DNA of 64,000 nucleotides from Bacillus ndiopicus (GCF_000612805.1 NZ_HG964408.1:124001-188000); one strand, 5' to 3'; numbered from the stretch's first letter, positions 27,341 to 37,578 are shown. The notes: generated by a model not told the origin, from the letters alone. Numbers and translations: made by a program.

Positions 27341-30001
27341 ATGAAAGCAACAGATATTCGACGACTGTATTTAGAGTTTTTTAAAGAAAAAGGACATCAT
27401 CATGAACCATCAGCACCACTTGTGCCAATTAATGACCCAACATTACTATGGATTAACTCAGGTGTAGCAACGTTAAAGCCATATTTTGATGGTCGTATTA
27501 TTCCAGAAAATCCACGTATTACAAATGCACAAAAATCAATTCGTACAAACGATATTGAAAACGTTGGTAAAACGGCGCGTCACCATACGTTTTTTGAAAT
27601 GCTAGGGAACTTCTCAATTGGTGATTATTTCAAAAAAGAATCAATCCATTATGCTTGGGAGTTTTTAACGGATAAAAAATGGATGGGCTTTGATCCAGAG
27701 TTACTATCAATTACAGTACACCCAGAGGATGAGGAAGCTTATAACGTTTGGCATAATGAAATTGGCATTCCTGAGGAGCGCATTATTCGTTTAGAGGGCA
27801 ACTTCTGGGATATCGGAGAAGGTCCATCTGGTCCAAACTCTGAAATTTTCTATGACCGTGGTGAAGCTTATGGTGTCAATACACCAGAGGAAGAGATGTA
27901 TACAGGCGGGGAAAATGAGCGTTATTTAGAAATTTGGAATCTTGTATTTTCACAATTTAACCATAATCCAGACCATACGTACACGCCGCTACCAAAGCAA
28001 AACATAGATACAGGGATGGGCTTAGAGCGTATCGTTTCTGTTGTGCAAAACGTGCCAACAAACTTTGATACAGATTTATTTATGCCGATTATTGAAAAAA
28101 TCGAGGAATTTGCGAATCGTCGTTATAAACGCCCACATGAAGTTGATTTAAGTGAAATTTTCGGCGCGCAAGAAGATGTTAATACACCATTTAAAGTAAT
28201 TGCAGACCATATCCGTACAGTGGCATTTGCAATTGGTGATGGTGCATTACCTTCAAATGAAGGGCGCGGCTACGTATTACGTCGTTTATTGCGCCGTGCT
28301 GTACGTTATGCGAAGCAAATCGGGATCGACAAGCCATTTATGTTTGAGCTAGTGCCGACAGTTGGTGCAATTATGCAAGACTTCTACCCAGAAGTAACAG
28401 ACAAGCAAGAATTTATTCAACGCGTTATTAAAAACGAAGAAGTGCGCTTCCACGAAACATTAGATGGCGGCTTAACAATTTTCAATGAAGTAGCAGCAGC
28501 ACAAAAAGCCGCTGGTGAAACATTTATTCCAGGTGCTGATGCATTCCGTTTATATGATACGTACGGTTTCCCGATTGAGTTAACAGAGGAATATGCGGAA
28601 GAAGTAGGTATGACTGTAGATCATGAAGGATTTGAAGCGGCGATGGAGGAGCAACGTGAACGTGCACGTGCTGCTCGCCAAGACGTTGACTCAATGCAAG
28701 TGCAAAGTGAAGTATTAGCGAATTTAACAGAACCAAGTAAGTTTGTTGGCTTCGACACATTAACTACAGAAACAAAGGTGACAGCGATTGTTATTGATGG
28801 TCAAATAGCAAAGGTCGCTTCAGAGGGGCAAGAAGCATTAATATTGCTTGCTGAAACACCGTTTTACGCAGAAATGGGTGGACAAATTGCAGATCATGGC
28901 TATATTTCAAATGATAACTTTACAGCGTTCGTAAAGGATGTACAAAAAGCACCTAACGGACAGCCGTTGCACACAGTTGTTGTGGAATCAGGTGAGTTAC
29001 ATTTAAATGATGTAGTACAAGCAGCCGTGAACCGTGAAGAACGTAATCTAACAATTAAAAACCATACGGCAACACATATTATGCACCGAGCATTAAAGGA
29101 TATTTTAGGTGAACATGTTAACCAAGCAGGTTCGTATGTAGGACCAGATCGATTACGCTTTGACTTCTCTCATTTTGGTCAAGTAACAAAAGAAGAGCTT
29201 GCGCAAATTGAGCGTAAAGTAAACGAAGTTATTTGGGATGATATCGAAGTAGTTATTGCTGAAATGGCGATTGATGAAGCGAAAGCTATGGGCGCAATGG
29301 CTTTATTCGGTGAAAAATATGGTGATGTTGTTCGCGTTGTATCTGTTGGCGATTACTCAATTGAACTGTGCGGTGGTGTCCACGTAAAACGCACTTCAGA
29401 AATCGGCTTCTTCAAACTTGTTTCTGAAGGCGGTATCGGTGCAGGGACTCGACGTATTGAGGCTGTAACAGGTAAAGGTGCGTACTTAGCAGCGAAGGAA
29501 GAAGAAGCAGTTTTAGTAGAAGCGGCAGCACAATTTAAAGCAAATCCAAAAGATTTAGTAGCACGTGTAACAAGCTTACAAGCAGACTTCAAAGAATTGC
29601 AGCGTGAAAATGAATCACTATCACAAAAAATTGCCAATGCGCAAGCAGGTGCTATTTTAGATGCAGCACAAAAAATTGGTGATGTAACAGTGCTAGCAAC
29701 AAAAGTTGATGCAAAGGACAACAACCAACTGCGTCAAATGATGGATGATTTAAAAGAGAAAATGGAAAAGGCTGTTATCGTTTTAGGAGCTGTTGATGGT
29801 GAGAAAGTAATGCTTTGTGCAGGTGTGACGAAAGATTTAGTAGGTGGAAATTATCACGCTGGAAATATCGTTAAACTTGTTGCAGAAGCTTGTGGTGGTA
29901 AAGGTGGCGGCCGTCCAGATATGGCGATGGCTGGTGCAAAAGACGGCTCAAAACTTGAACAAGCGTTAAATTCTGTGTATGATTATGTAAAAGGCATTTA
30001 A
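27341..30001 (+). CDS. alaS: alanine--tRNA ligase, 886 aa
   Basis: Full-length class II AlaRS. The aminoacylation core starts [29 protein letters not shown]; motif 2 region includes [22 protein letters not shown]; motif 3 includes [19 protein letters not shown]. The editing domain has [11 protein letters not shown] and [13 protein letters not shown], the zinc and editing-site ligands. The C-terminal C-Ala region ends [17 protein letters not shown]. The ribosome site GAGGAGG is 9-10 bases upstream. Expression is governed by the T-box leader. Confidence 0.97.
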   Translation: MKATDIRRLYLEFFKEKGHHHEPSAPLVPINDPTLLWINSGVATLKPYFDGRIIPENPRITNAQKSIRTNDIENVGKTARHHTFFEMLGNFSIGDYFKKESIHYAWEFLTDKKWMGFDPELLSITVHPEDEEAYNVWHNEIGIPEERIIRLEGNFWDIGEGPSGPNSEIFYDRGEAYGVNTPEEEMYTGGENERYLEIWNLVFSQFNHNPDHTYTPLPKQNIDTGMGLERIVSVVQNVPTNFDTDLFMPIIEKIEEFANRRYKRPHEVDLSEIFGAQEDVNTPFKVIADHIRTVAFAIGDGALPSNEGRGYVLRRLLRRAVRYAKQIGIDKPFMFELVPTVGAIMQDFYPEVTDKQEFIQRVIKNEEVRFHETLDGGLTIFNEVAAAQKAAGETFIPGADAFRLYDTYGFPIELTEEYAEEVGMTVDHEGFEAAMEEQRERARAARQDVDSMQVQSEVLANLTEPSKFVGFDTLTTETKVTAIVIDGQIAKVASEGQEALILLAETPFYAEMGGQIADHGYISNDNFTAFVKDVQKAPNGQPLHTVVVESGELHLNDVVQAAVNREERNLTIKNHTATHIMHRALKDILGEHVNQAGSYVGPDRLRFDFSHFGQVTKEELAQIERKVNEVIWDDIEVVIAEMAIDEAKAMGAMALFGEKYGDVVRVVSVGDYSIELCGGVHVKRTSEIGFFKLVSEGGIGAGTRRIEAVTGKGAYLAAKEEEAVLVEAAAQFKANPKDLVARVTSLQADFKELQRENESLSQKIANAQAGAILDAAQKIGDVTVLATKVDAKDNNQLRQMMDDLKEKMEKAVIVLGAVDGEKVMLCAGVTKDLVGGNYHAGNIVKLVAEACGGKGGGRPDMAMAGAKDGSKLEQALNSVYDYVKGI

Positions 30002-30085
30002 CTTGTATTCATAATCAAGTATAATAAGAAAAAGCGGAGATGGGCAAAATCCATCTCCTTACTTTCTGAAAGCGAGGTGCTGGTC

Positions 30086-30358
30086 TTGAGTTCGTTTGAT
30101 CAAACAATGAAATTTAATTTCCCAGAAGAGTCAATGGAACAAGAAGTAAAGCAAGTGATGTTAAAAGTATACGCATCATTAGAGGAAAAGGGCTATAATT
30201 CAACGAATCAAATTGTTGGTTATTTGTTATCTGGTGATCCGGCATACATCCCTCGCCACCAGGACGCACGAAACTTAATCCGTAAGCTTGAGCGAGATGA
30301 AATTTTAGAAGAGCTCGTGAAATTTTACATTAGGAAGAATAACGAGGCGACAAAATGA
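30086..30358 (+). CDS. ireB: IreB family regulatory phosphoprotein (UPF0297/YrzL), 90 aa
   Basis: Translation from TTG 30086 gives [16 protein letters not shown], the family N-terminus; GAGGTG lies 6 bases upstream. Conserved [43 protein letters not shown] is present. In Enterococcus, IreB is phosphorylated by the IreK kinase and affects cephalosporin resistance. The gene overlaps ruvX by 4 bases (ATGA), as in other Bacillales, so they are co-translated. Confidence 0.93.
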   Translation: MSSFDQTMKFNFPEESMEQEVKQVMLKVYASLEEKGYNSTNQIVGYLLSGDPAYIPRHQDARNLIRKLERDEILEELVKFYIRKNNEATK

Positions 30359-30771
30359 GAATTATGGGATTAGACGTTGGCACAAAAACTGTCGGCGTTG
30401 CAATTAGTGATGCGCTTGGCTGGACAGCACAGGGGATTGAAACAGTAAAAATTGATGAGGAGCAAGAGCAATTTGGTCTTGAACGCATTAAAGTGCTTGT
30501 GAAAGAATATGCTGTAACGGAATTCGTTATAGGCTATCCGAAAAACATGAACAATACTGTTGGTCCACGAGGTGAGGCTAGTGAGAGATATAAAGCTCTT
30601 ATAGAAGAAACTTTCGCCATGCCTGTGACACTGTGGGACGAACGCTTAACGACAATGGCTGCGGAACGCATGTTAATCGAAGCAGATGTCAGCCGTAAAA
30701 AACGCAAACAAGTCATTGATAAAATGGCAGCAGTTATGATTTTACAAGGATACTTAGATAGTAAAAATTAA
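30355..30771 (+). CDS. ruvX: Holliday junction resolvase-like RuvX/YqgF, 138 aa
   Basis: RNase H-fold nuclease of the YqgF family. [16 protein letters not shown] carries the first catalytic aspartate, [14 protein letters not shown] and [15 protein letters not shown] the later acidic site, and [15 protein letters not shown] the last. In E. coli YqgF processes 16S rRNA ends; the Holliday-junction role is a predicted function. Start coupled to ireB. Its stop lies inside a 36-bp perfect palindrome. Confidence 0.93.
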   Translation: MRIMGLDVGTKTVGVAISDALGWTAQGIETVKIDEEQEQFGLERIKVLVKEYAVTEFVIGYPKNMNNTVGPRGEASERYKALIEETFAMPVTLWDERLTTMAAERMLIEADVSRKKRKQVIDKMAAVMILQGYLDSKN

Positions 30772-30800
30772 TTGTTCCGCGTACGCGGAACAATTAATTT
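30765..30800 (+). terminator. 36-bp perfect palindrome at the ruvX stop codon
   Basis: Arms 30765-30782 and 30783-30800 are exact reverse complements with centre GTAC. The left arm contains the ruvX stop codon. A short T-run (TTTTC) follows. As RNA it forms a very stable cruciform-type hairpin and is a likely terminator of the alaS-side transcript. Confidence 0.65.
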
Positions 30801-30960
30801 TCTGCCCTGAAAGCGAATCGGCAAGGGTAAAGGTATTTTTTGTTTTTACAACTTAGTAGTAATGAAAAAAGTTGCAACGTTTAAAAAAACGCTCATTTCA
30901 TATAATGAATACGCAACGACAATTAGGCTACGCCTAAATAACATGAAGAGGTGACCAGTG

Positions 30961-31251
30961 ATGGAACAAGAACAACGTCATATTACAATTATTGATGAAA
31001 GTGGTAATGAGCAACTTTGCGAAGTAATACACACTTTTGATTCAGAAGAATTCGGTAAATCATACGTTTTATATTCTTTAGTAGGTGCAGAAGAAGATGA
31101 AGAAGGGCAAGTTGAAATTTTCGCATCATCATTTACACCATCTGAAAATGGAGAAGATGGCGAATTAGAGCCTATTGAAACAGAAGCTGAATGGGATTTA
31201 ATCGAAGATGTGTTAAATGCATTAGAAGATGAGTTCGACGACGAAGAATAG
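30961..31251 (+). CDS. yrzB: DUF1292 protein YrzB, 96 aa
   Basis: Small acidic DUF1292 protein: [33 protein letters not shown], then [14 protein letters not shown] and [20 protein letters not shown]. Start ATG 30961 follows GAGGTGA. Function is unknown, but it regularly lies between ruvX and mltG in Bacillales, as here. Confidence 0.9.
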   Translation: MEQEQRHITIIDESGNEQLCEVIHTFDSEEFGKSYVLYSLVGAEEDEEGQVEIFASSFTPSENGEDGELEPIETEAEWDLIEDVLNALEDEFDDEE

Positions 31252-31328
31252 TCATTAGAAGCTTGATTGATAGCAGGGGAGGCGGGATGCCAACTCTGCT
31301 TTCTTTTTGACAAATAAAGGAGGAATAT

Positions 31329-31847
31329 ATGATGGAAGAGCAATTTTTTAAGCTGTTAAATGAAGCTGGCGAGGAAGTATTATGCCGCGTAGTATTTACA
31401 TTCGATGCGGAGGAACATTCTTATGTGCTGTATACAATAGAGGGAGAAGAAGGTGGAGAAGTTTCGGCGCTACGCTGTGAATTAGACGATAATGGCGAGG
31501 TAAGCGATTTTGCTCCACTTGAAACAGAAGCTGAATGGGAAATGGTACAAGAGGTGCTAAATACACTTGTGGATGAATTTTCTGAGGATCAAGTAAATTA
31601 CATGACATTAACAAATGAGGATGGCGAAGATATTTATTGCCACATTTTACACCGCTTTGAGGTAGAAGGAAAATCTTATTTATTTTATGCGATCGATGAA
31701 GAAGGAGAAGAACCTTCGGAAGTATTTGCCTCTGCTTATATTGCAGGCGAAAACGGTGAAGTAACAGAGCTACTACCGATTGAAACGGAAGCTGAATGGG
31801 CAATGGTTGAAAAAGTGTTAGCTTCAATGGCTGAGGTAGCTGAATAG
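31329..31847 (+). CDS. tandem-duplicated DUF1292 protein, 172 aa
   Basis: Two successive DUF1292 units in one chain: residues about 1-85 (FFKLLNEAGEEVLCRVVFTFDAEEHSYVLYTIEG ... LETEAEWEMVQEVLNTLVDEF) and about 88-172 (YMTLTNEDGEDIYCHILHRFEVEGKSYLFYAIDE ... IETEAEWAMVEKVLASMAEV). Both resemble the single-domain gene just upstream, so the locus holds three copies. GGAGG precedes two adjacent ATGs (31329 and 31332); either could be used. Very acidic, no membrane segment. Confidence 0.85.
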   Translation: MMEEQFFKLLNEAGEEVLCRVVFTFDAEEHSYVLYTIEGEEGGEVSALRCELDDNGEVSDFAPLETEAEWEMVQEVLNTLVDEFSEDQVNYMTLTNEDGEDIYCHILHRFEVEGKSYLFYAIDEEGEEPSEVFASAYIAGENGEVTELLPIETEAEWAMVEKVLASMAEVAE

Positions 31848-31902
31848 GGGTTAATTTATACTGTTTATCGTTTCTTTCATATTAATGCTGTAAAATAGGA
31901 AG

Positions 31903-31935
31903 CGCCATTCAGGATTTTTCCCTGAGTGGCGTTTT
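31903..31935 (+). terminator. rho-independent terminator after DUF1292 genes
   Basis: CGCCATTCAGG pairs with CCTGAGTGGCG around a 7-base loop and is followed by TTTT. Confidence 0.85.
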
Positions 31936-32288
31936 AGCTTTAGTAAATTACACTGTTAAAAATGCAATGAAGCGACCTATCTATAATGTAAATTATCTAT
32001 AGTGAATAAAAAGAGTACGATAGGTGTCTTTTCAAAGAGAGGATAAATAATTTGACTATTAGGAGAGCAGTAAGCAGACGTCTCCAGATAGCCTCTTTTC
32101 GGTTGTCACCTTTTGTATTATCTTGTATGATATGAAAGAGAAATAAAGTGAAACTTCAATCAGTGGGGGTTTTCATCCTCCGCTGATTGTTACAGAGGAA
32201 CACAAGCTAATTACTTCTTATTCTTAGGAAACGCTTATGTGACCAACATCGTGTTGGCCTCAATCGGGTTTTTTACAGATAGTTTTAT

Positions 32289-32304
32289 GCTGAATCAAGA
32301 TAAA
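32289..32304 (+). repeat. intergenic repeat end, copy 1
   Basis: GCTGAATCAAGATAAA, 12 bases before the mltG GTG and overlapping the approach to its ribosome site. Same motif recurs at 37563, 37937 and 39466, and inverted at 37853. Confidence 0.6.
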
Positions 32305-32316
32305 GGGGGTTGACCC

Positions 32317-33435
32317 GTGGATAATGAATCAAAAAAGCAACAAATGTTTAACAATATGAAACGCAAGAAAAAAGAAGTGAAAATTGTTCGTCGCATCGTA
32401 AGTGTTATTGTGTTAATTGCACTTATTGTAATAGGAGTAGGTGGCTACTCTGGCTATAAATATGTAAGCACTGCACTTCAGCCAGTTGATCCGAATGCCA
32501 CAGCCGAAATTGCTATTGAAATTCCGATGGGATCTGGTGTTACACTAATTTCAAAAATTTTAGAGAAAAATGGCATTGTAAAAAATGGACAGATTTTTAA
32601 ATACTATGCGAAATTTAAAAATGAGTCACAATTCCAAGCAGGTAATTACAAGCTTACTAAGGCAATGACATTAGATGAAATTATTGAAAGTTTGAAAACA
32701 GGTAAAGTTTATCGTGAGCCTGTATTTACAATGACTGTTCCAGAAGGGCTAACATTAGAGCAAATTGCGAAAATTGTGGAAAAAAATACGAATTTCACTG
32801 CCCAACAATTTATGGATAAAGTAACGGATACTACATATATTGAAAGCTTAATCGGACAGTATCCGAATTTGCTAACTGAAGAAATATACAATGACAATAT
32901 TCGCTATGCTTTAGAAGGTTACTTATATCCTGCAACATATCCATTTTATGAGGAAAAACCTTCACTTACGGAAATTATTGAAACGATGCTAGGGGCAACT
33001 AATGATATCGTAACGGAATATCAATCTATTATAGAAGAGAAGGAAATGACGGTTCATGAGTTATTGACATTTGCTTCTCTGTTAGAGGAAGAGGCAACAG
33101 CACAAACAGATCGTGAAACAATTGCGAGCGTTTTCTATAATCGTTTAGCCATTGATATGCCACTACAAACAGATCCAACTGTCTTGTATTCACTTGGCTC
33201 GCATAAAGATCGTGTATTATATGAAGATTTAGAGGTAGACAACCCTTACAACACATATAAAAACAAAGGCTTACCACCTGGCCCAATTGCTGGGGCAGGC
33301 AAAGTGTCAATTGAAGCCGCATTGAATCCATCGCAGACAGATTATTTGTTTTTCTTAGCAGATAAAGAGGGTACAAACCACTTTGCTAAAACGTATGAAG
33401 AACATCAAGTAAATATCGAGCAATATTTACGTTAA
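32317..33435 (+). CDS. mltG: endolytic murein transglycosylase MltG (YceG-like), 372 aa
   Basis: Cleaves nascent glycan strands at the membrane. A basic cytosolic tail (KKQQMFNNMKRKKKEVK) precedes one transmembrane helix (about residues 27-46), then a LysM-like domain and the YceG catalytic domain. FASLLEEEA (252-260) holds the presumed catalytic glutamate (E257), with DRETIASVFYNRL, MPLQTDPTVLYSLG, YNTYKNKGLPPGPI and the final LFFLADKEGTNHF all family-typical. The GTG start has AAAGGGGG 7 bases upstream. Position after yrzB matches yrrL. Confidence 0.93.
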   Translation: MDNESKKQQMFNNMKRKKKEVKIVRRIVSVIVLIALIVIGVGGYSGYKYVSTALQPVDPNATAEIAIEIPMGSGVTLISKILEKNGIVKNGQIFKYYAKFKNESQFQAGNYKLTKAMTLDEIIESLKTGKVYREPVFTMTVPEGLTLEQIAKIVEKNTNFTAQQFMDKVTDTTYIESLIGQYPNLLTEEIYNDNIRYALEGYLYPATYPFYEEKPSLTEIIETMLGATNDIVTEYQSIIEEKEMTVHELLTFASLLEEEATAQTDRETIASVFYNRLAIDMPLQTDPTVLYSLGSHKDRVLYEDLEVDNPYNTYKNKGLPPGPIAGAGKVSIEAALNPSQTDYLFFLADKEGTNHFAKTYEEHQVNIEQYLR

Positions 33436-33478
33436 ATCAGTTATCATTCAAAAGACATTCTCGATTAATTATAAGTTA

Positions 33479-33525
33479 AAATGATGAAAGAATACAAAAA
33501 ACATTATTCGCATTCTTTCGTCATT
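33479..33525 (+). terminator. hairpin after mltG
   Basis: AATGATGAAAGAAT pairs with ATTCTTTCGTCATT (one wobble) around a loop of about 19 bases. No strong T-tract follows. Confidence 0.5.
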
Positions 33526-33735
33526 CGTGCTATCATAGATGGTGGTTTTTAAAGTAAAGATTAAATGATAAGAGGATTGTCAAAGAAATCTACCAAGCCT
33601 CAGAAAAGCAAAAAGTTTACGTTTACCTATTCTGCTTTTAAATTTAAGTGATAGACTTTATGGTAAGTGTTTTCAAGCTTTTAAAAGAAAGTAAGTTCTT
33701 TTTTAAATGGAAAATACTTCAATAGATGTGTGGAA

Positions 33736-33779
33736 GGCTGTTGGGAAAGGTAGGTGTTAGCCTACTTTCCTGGCAGTCC
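33736..33779 (+). terminator. terminator-like stem of the GGCTGTTGG family
   Basis: GGCTGTTGGGAAAGGTAGG pairs with CCTACTTTCCTGGCAGTCC around 6 bases. T-rich CTCTCTTC follows. Closely related in sequence to the stem at 13300. Confidence 0.6.
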
Positions 33780-33879
33780 TCTCTTCATATGGAGTTATAT
33801 GACAGGTGGCAGGCGTAAACATCAACGTTTCGCTTTTTCTTTTTGTTAAAATGATACCTGTTTAAAAGGAGTATACACA

Positions 33880-34512
33880 ATGGAATTATCAGATACGTAT
33901 ATCGCATCTTTTATTCAGCCGCGTAATGAATTATTGCTGGAAATGGAAAAGTTTGCGGAGGAGCATCATGTCCCTATTATGCAACTTATTGGAATTGATG
34001 CATTAAATCAATTGTTACGCATTCAAAACCCTACGAAAATCTTAGAAATTGGAACTGCAATTGGTTATTCTGCTATTCGAATGGCGCTCGCTTTACCGAA
34101 TAGCCATATTGTCACAATCGAGCGTGATGCAGAGCGCGTACAGCATGCACGTAATTTTATTAGTCGCTCGGAAGTGGCAGAACGCATTAAAGTAATCGAA
34201 GGTGATGCACTTGAGATAGATATCAATTCATTGTCATCTACATACGATGCGGTGTTTATTGATGCGGCAAAGGGGCAATATCAAAAGTTTTTTGAAAAAT
34301 ATTCGCCACTAGTTCCGTCAGGTGGTGTGCTCTACATTGATAATATGTATATGCACGGTTTATCGGATTTGGATATGAAGGAAGTACCGAGAAGAAAACG
34401 AACAATGATTCGTAATTTGCACAATTTTACCAATTGGATTATGCAGCATCCTGATTATACAAGTGCATTTTTCCCAATTGGTGATGGTCTATTAATTTGT
34501 TTGAAGAGGTGA
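33880..34512 (+). CDS. trmR: tRNA 5-hydroxyuridine methyltransferase TrmR (YrrM), 210 aa
   Basis: Class I SAM-dependent O-methyltransferase. ILEIGTAIGYSAIRMA is the SAM-binding loop, HIVTIERDAERVQHARNF the ribose-binding acidic residue, VIEGDALEI and DAVFIDAAKGQYQKFFEKY the metal/catalytic region. In B. subtilis TrmR makes 5-methoxyuridine at tRNA position 34 from the hydroxyuridine made by TrhP. Here the two TrhP genes follow immediately (5 bases to the next start), which supports this role. AAAGGAG precedes the ATG. Confidence 0.88.
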   Translation: MELSDTYIASFIQPRNELLLEMEKFAEEHHVPIMQLIGIDALNQLLRIQNPTKILEIGTAIGYSAIRMALALPNSHIVTIERDAERVQHARNFISRSEVAERIKVIEGDALEIDINSLSSTYDAVFIDAAKGQYQKFFEKYSPLVPSGGVLYIDNMYMHGLSDLDMKEVPRRKRTMIRNLHNFTNWIMQHPDYTSAFFPIGDGLLICLKR

Positions 34513-34517
34513 GCAAT

Positions 34518-35450
34518 GTGAAAAAACCTGAATTATTAGTAACACCCCAATCGATTTTGCATATAAAATCATTAATTGAAGCTGGTGCAGATGCATTTAT
34601 CATTGGTGAGCAAAAGTTTGGCTTACGATTAGCTGGAGAGTTTACAGTAGCGGAAGTAGAAGAAGCAACAAAAATCATTCATGCAGCTGGTAAAAAAGTT
34701 TATGTAGCTGTGAATGCAATTTTCCATAATGATCGAATAGAAGCGTTAGAAGCATATTTACAAGAAATGCAGCGCATCGGTGTGGACGCTATATTATTTG
34801 GAGATCCAGCTGTAGTTATGGCTGTACGTGAGCTAAATATTGCGCTTCCTTTACATTGGAGCCCTGAAACGATTGCGACAAACTGGTTCCAAGTAAATTA
34901 TTGGGGAGAGCGTGGTGCGAAACGAGCTGTCTTAGCGCGCGAGCTTTCAGTGGATGAAGTTATTGAAATTAAAGAACATACAGAGCATGAGATTGAAGTA
35001 CAAGTACACGGTATGACATGCATGTTCCAATCAAAACGTAAGCTACTAGGAAACTACTTCTTATACCGCGATGAAGTAATGGAAATTGAAAACCGTAAAG
35101 ATAATAAAAATATGTTTTTACACGATAAAGAACGAAAAAATAAATACCCGATTTATGAGGATATAAATGGTACACATATTTTCTCTCCAAATGATATGTG
35201 TATTATCGATGAGTTAACGGAATTATTTGAGGCAGGTATCGATTCATTGAAGTTTGACGGCGTATTACAAAGCTTTGACTATGTTGTAACCGTGACGAAT
35301 TTATACCGTCAAGCAATTGATGCATACTTTGAACAAGGTGAGGATGCATACGAAGATTTGAAGGACGAGCTTTTAGCGAAAATTGAAGAAATTCAACCAG
35401 AGCTACGCCCACTAGACACAGGCTTTATTTATAAAGAAACAGTATATTAA
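34518..35450 (+). CDS. trhP1: U32 family tRNA hydroxylation protein TrhP1 (YrrN), 310 aa
   Basis: Peptidase-U32-like protein: KKPELLVTPQSILHIKSLIEAGADAFIIGEQKFGLRLAGEF, then HWSPETIATNW, VQVHGMTCMFQSKRKLLGNYF and GIDSLKFDGVLQSFDYV. It has the single MTCMFQSKR motif rather than the four-cysteine cluster seen in its neighbour. Start GTG 34518 has GAGGTG 6 bases upstream and gives 310 residues, close to B. subtilis YrrN as remembered. It acts with the next gene product in 5-hydroxyuridine formation on tRNA. Confidence 0.88.
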   Translation: MKKPELLVTPQSILHIKSLIEAGADAFIIGEQKFGLRLAGEFTVAEVEEATKIIHAAGKKVYVAVNAIFHNDRIEALEAYLQEMQRIGVDAILFGDPAVVMAVRELNIALPLHWSPETIATNWFQVNYWGERGAKRAVLARELSVDEVIEIKEHTEHEIEVQVHGMTCMFQSKRKLLGNYFLYRDEVMEIENRKDNKNMFLHDKERKNKYPIYEDINGTHIFSPNDMCIIDELTELFEAGIDSLKFDGVLQSFDYVVTVTNLYRQAIDAYFEQGEDAYEDLKDELLAKIEEIQPELRPLDTGFIYKETVY

Positions 35451-35468
35451 GAAAGGGGTGCTTGCGCA

Positions 35469-36746
35469 ATGCTGCAATTAATTCAAAATGATAAAATTAG
35501 CGAAATTATTGATGGCAAACGTGTCATTACAAAAAAGCCCGAGCTATTAGCACCCGCCGGTAGCTTAGAAAAATTAAAAGTAGCTGTTCATTATGGTGCA
35601 GATGCTGTATTTATCGGTGGACAAGAATTTGGTTTACGCTCAAACGCGGGTAACTTCTCCATCGAGGAAATGGCTGAAGGTGTTGAATTTGCAAATAAAT
35701 ATGGTGCGGTTATTTACGTAACAACAAATATTTTTGCACATAATGAAAATATGGAAGGTCTTGAAGAGTACTTACAGGCGATTGAAGGGGTTGGCGTGCG
35801 CGGTATTATCGTAGCAGATCCACTAATTATTGAAACTTGTCGCCGTGTTGCACCGAAGCTAGAAATTCATCTTTCTACACAACAATCGCTTTCTAACTGG
35901 AAGGCAGTGAAGTATTGGAAAGATGAAGGCCTACATCGTGTTGTATTAGCGCGTGAGGTTGGTGCAATTGAAATGCAAAAAATGAAGGATGAAGTTGATA
36001 TTGAAATCGAAGCCTTCGTTCATGGAGCAATGTGTATTGCTTATTCAGGTCGCTGTACCTTATCTAATCATATGACAGCACGTGACTCAAACCGTGGTGG
36101 TTGCTGTCAATCTTGTCGTTGGGACTATGATTTATATGAGCAGGTAGATGGCGAAGAACAGCCGCTATTTAAAGAAGGTGAAGCACCGTTTGCGATGAGC
36201 CCGAAAGATTTAAAATTAATCGAATCAATTCCACATATGATTGAGCTAGGTATCGATTCATTAAAAATTGAAGGTCGCATGAAGTCAATTCACTATGTTG
36301 CTACAGTTGTATCTGTCTATCGTAAAGTGATAGATGCTTATTGTGCAAACCCAGAAAATTTTGAAATTAAAAAAGAGTGGCTAGATGAATTATCACGTTG
36401 TGCAAACCGTGCAACTGCTTCTTCATTCTTCGAAGGTGAGCCAAGCTATAAACAGCAAATGTTTGGTTTCCATGCAGGAAAGGTGAAATGGGATTTTGCC
36501 GGGCTTGTACTTGATTATGATGCTGCTACACATATGGTAACAATGGAGCAGCGCAACTATTTCAAACCAGGCGATACAGTTGAGTTTTTCGGTCCGGATA
36601 TCGAGACATTCCAAATGACAGTGGGACAGATTTGGGATGAGGATGGTAATGAATTAGATGTTGCACGCCACCCATTGCAAATTTTAAAATTCAAAGTTGA
36701 TCGTCCACTAACAAAATTAAATATGATGCGTAAGGAGAATGACTAA
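35469..36746 (+). CDS. trhP2: U32 family tRNA hydroxylation protein TrhP2 (YrrO), 425 aa
   Basis: RVITKKPELLAPAGSLEKLKVAVHYGADAVFIGGQEFGLRSNAGNF is the U32 N-terminus. The conserved cysteine cluster appears in AMCIAYSGRC and GGCCQSCRWDYDLYE, as expected for an Fe-S-type U32 protein. A C-terminal beta-barrel domain (MEQRNYFKPGDTVEFFGPDIE) follows. It lies 18 bases after trhP1 with AAAGGGGTG before the ATG; together with trmR it forms a wobble-uridine modification operon that continues into udk. Confidence 0.9.
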   Translation: MLQLIQNDKISEIIDGKRVITKKPELLAPAGSLEKLKVAVHYGADAVFIGGQEFGLRSNAGNFSIEEMAEGVEFANKYGAVIYVTTNIFAHNENMEGLEEYLQAIEGVGVRGIIVADPLIIETCRRVAPKLEIHLSTQQSLSNWKAVKYWKDEGLHRVVLAREVGAIEMQKMKDEVDIEIEAFVHGAMCIAYSGRCTLSNHMTARDSNRGGCCQSCRWDYDLYEQVDGEEQPLFKEGEAPFAMSPKDLKLIESIPHMIELGIDSLKIEGRMKSIHYVATVVSVYRKVIDAYCANPENFEIKKEWLDELSRCANRATASSFFEGEPSYKQQMFGFHAGKVKWDFAGLVLDYDAATHMVTMEQRNYFKPGDTVEFFGPDIETFQMTVGQIWDEDGNELDVARHPLQILKFKVDRPLTKLNMMRKEND

Positions 36747-37382
36747 ATGGCAAATCGTCCAGTGGTTATTGGTATCGCTGGTGGCTCTTGTTCAGGGAAA
36801 ACAAGTGTCACACGTGCCATTTACGAAGTTTTTAAAGATCATTCTGTAGTAGTGATTGAACAAGATTATTATTATAAAAATCAAAGTCATATGACATTTG
36901 AGGAGCGTCTGCAAACAAATTATGATCATCCTTTAGCATTTGATACAGATCTTCTAATTGAGCATATTAATACGCTACTTGAACGTCAGCCAATTGATAA
37001 GCCAGTTTATGATTATGTTAAGCATACGCGCGCTAGTGATGTAATTCATGTGGAGCCAAAGGATGTTATTATTGTTGAAGGTATGCTAGTGCTTGAAGAT
37101 GAGCGACTGCGTGGCTTGATGGATATTAAATTATTTGTTGATACAGATGCTGATTTACGCATTATTCGTCGTATGCAACGTGATATTCAAGAGCGTGGCC
37201 GTACAACAGAATCGGTTATTGAACAATATTTAACAACAGTGCGCCCAATGCACAATATGTTTATTGAACCTACAAAACGTTATGCAGATGTTATTGTTCC
37301 AGAAGGTGGAGACAACGGCGTCGCAATCGATTTAATGGTAACAAAAATTAAAACAATTCTTGAAACTGAATCGAATGTATAA
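36747..37382 (+). CDS. udk: uridine kinase, 211 aa
   Basis: Phosphorylates uridine/cytidine in pyrimidine salvage. P-loop [15 protein letters not shown] at the N-terminus, [27 protein letters not shown] and the LID/arginine region [13 protein letters not shown] are all present. Full family length. The ATG abuts the trhP2 stop codon (TAAATG), with AAGGAG 9 bases upstream, so translation is coupled. Confidence 0.95.
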   Translation: MANRPVVIGIAGGSCSGKTSVTRAIYEVFKDHSVVVIEQDYYYKNQSHMTFEERLQTNYDHPLAFDTDLLIEHINTLLERQPIDKPVYDYVKHTRASDVIHVEPKDVIIVEGMLVLEDERLRGLMDIKLFVDTDADLRIIRRMQRDIQERGRTTESVIEQYLTTVRPMHNMFIEPTKRYADVIVPEGGDNGVAIDLMVTKIKTILETESNV

Positions 37383-37502
37383 TATGATAGGGAAGTATTT
37401 ACATTTAAACACGCAGTTACACTGTGTTGCTATATAATGAAAGCATTTTTAACCATAAATTTCAGATAAACCAACTGAAAATTAGGTCTAGACAAATACA
37501 AT

Positions 37503-37532
37503 GGGCGGGCAGCTTCTAATGAAGCCCGCTCA
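37503..37532 (+). terminator. terminator-like hairpin after udk
   Basis: GGGCGGGCAGCTTC pairs with GAAGCCCGCTC (one bulge) around a short loop. Little poly-T follows. Confidence 0.55.
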
Positions 37533-37562
37533 TTCATACATTTACTAGCAACATACTTTATC

Positions 37563-37578
37563 CTGAATCAAGATAAAC
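37563..37578 (+). repeat. intergenic repeat end, copy 2
   Basis: CTGAATCAAGATAAAC. Same motif as copies 1, 3 and 4; here it lies far from any start codon. Confidence 0.6.

Larger units (their letters stand above)
31848..32316 (+). other. gene-free 469-base region before mltG
   Basis: Holds a rho-independent terminator (31903-31935), and immediately before mltG a copy of the GCTGAATCAAGATAAA repeat end (32289-32304). A possible degenerate opposite end (TTGTATTATCTTGTATGA, near 32112) would frame an element of about 190 bases. No convincing open frame with a ribosome site was seen. Confidence 0.5.
33436..33879 (+). other. gene-free 444-base region between mltG and trmR
   Basis: Contains a 14-bp stem hairpin at 33479-33525 and a second, larger terminator-like hairpin at 33736-33779. 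Between them is A+T-rich sequence without a supportable open frame. Two terminator-like stems for one upstream gene hint that an unrecognised transcript (possibly a small RNA) could lie between 33530 and 33780; this is speculative. Confidence 0.4.

Noticed and set aside
29353..29724. 123-residue minus-strand frame inside alaS
   Set aside because: Antisense shadow of a clear AlaRS coding sequence.
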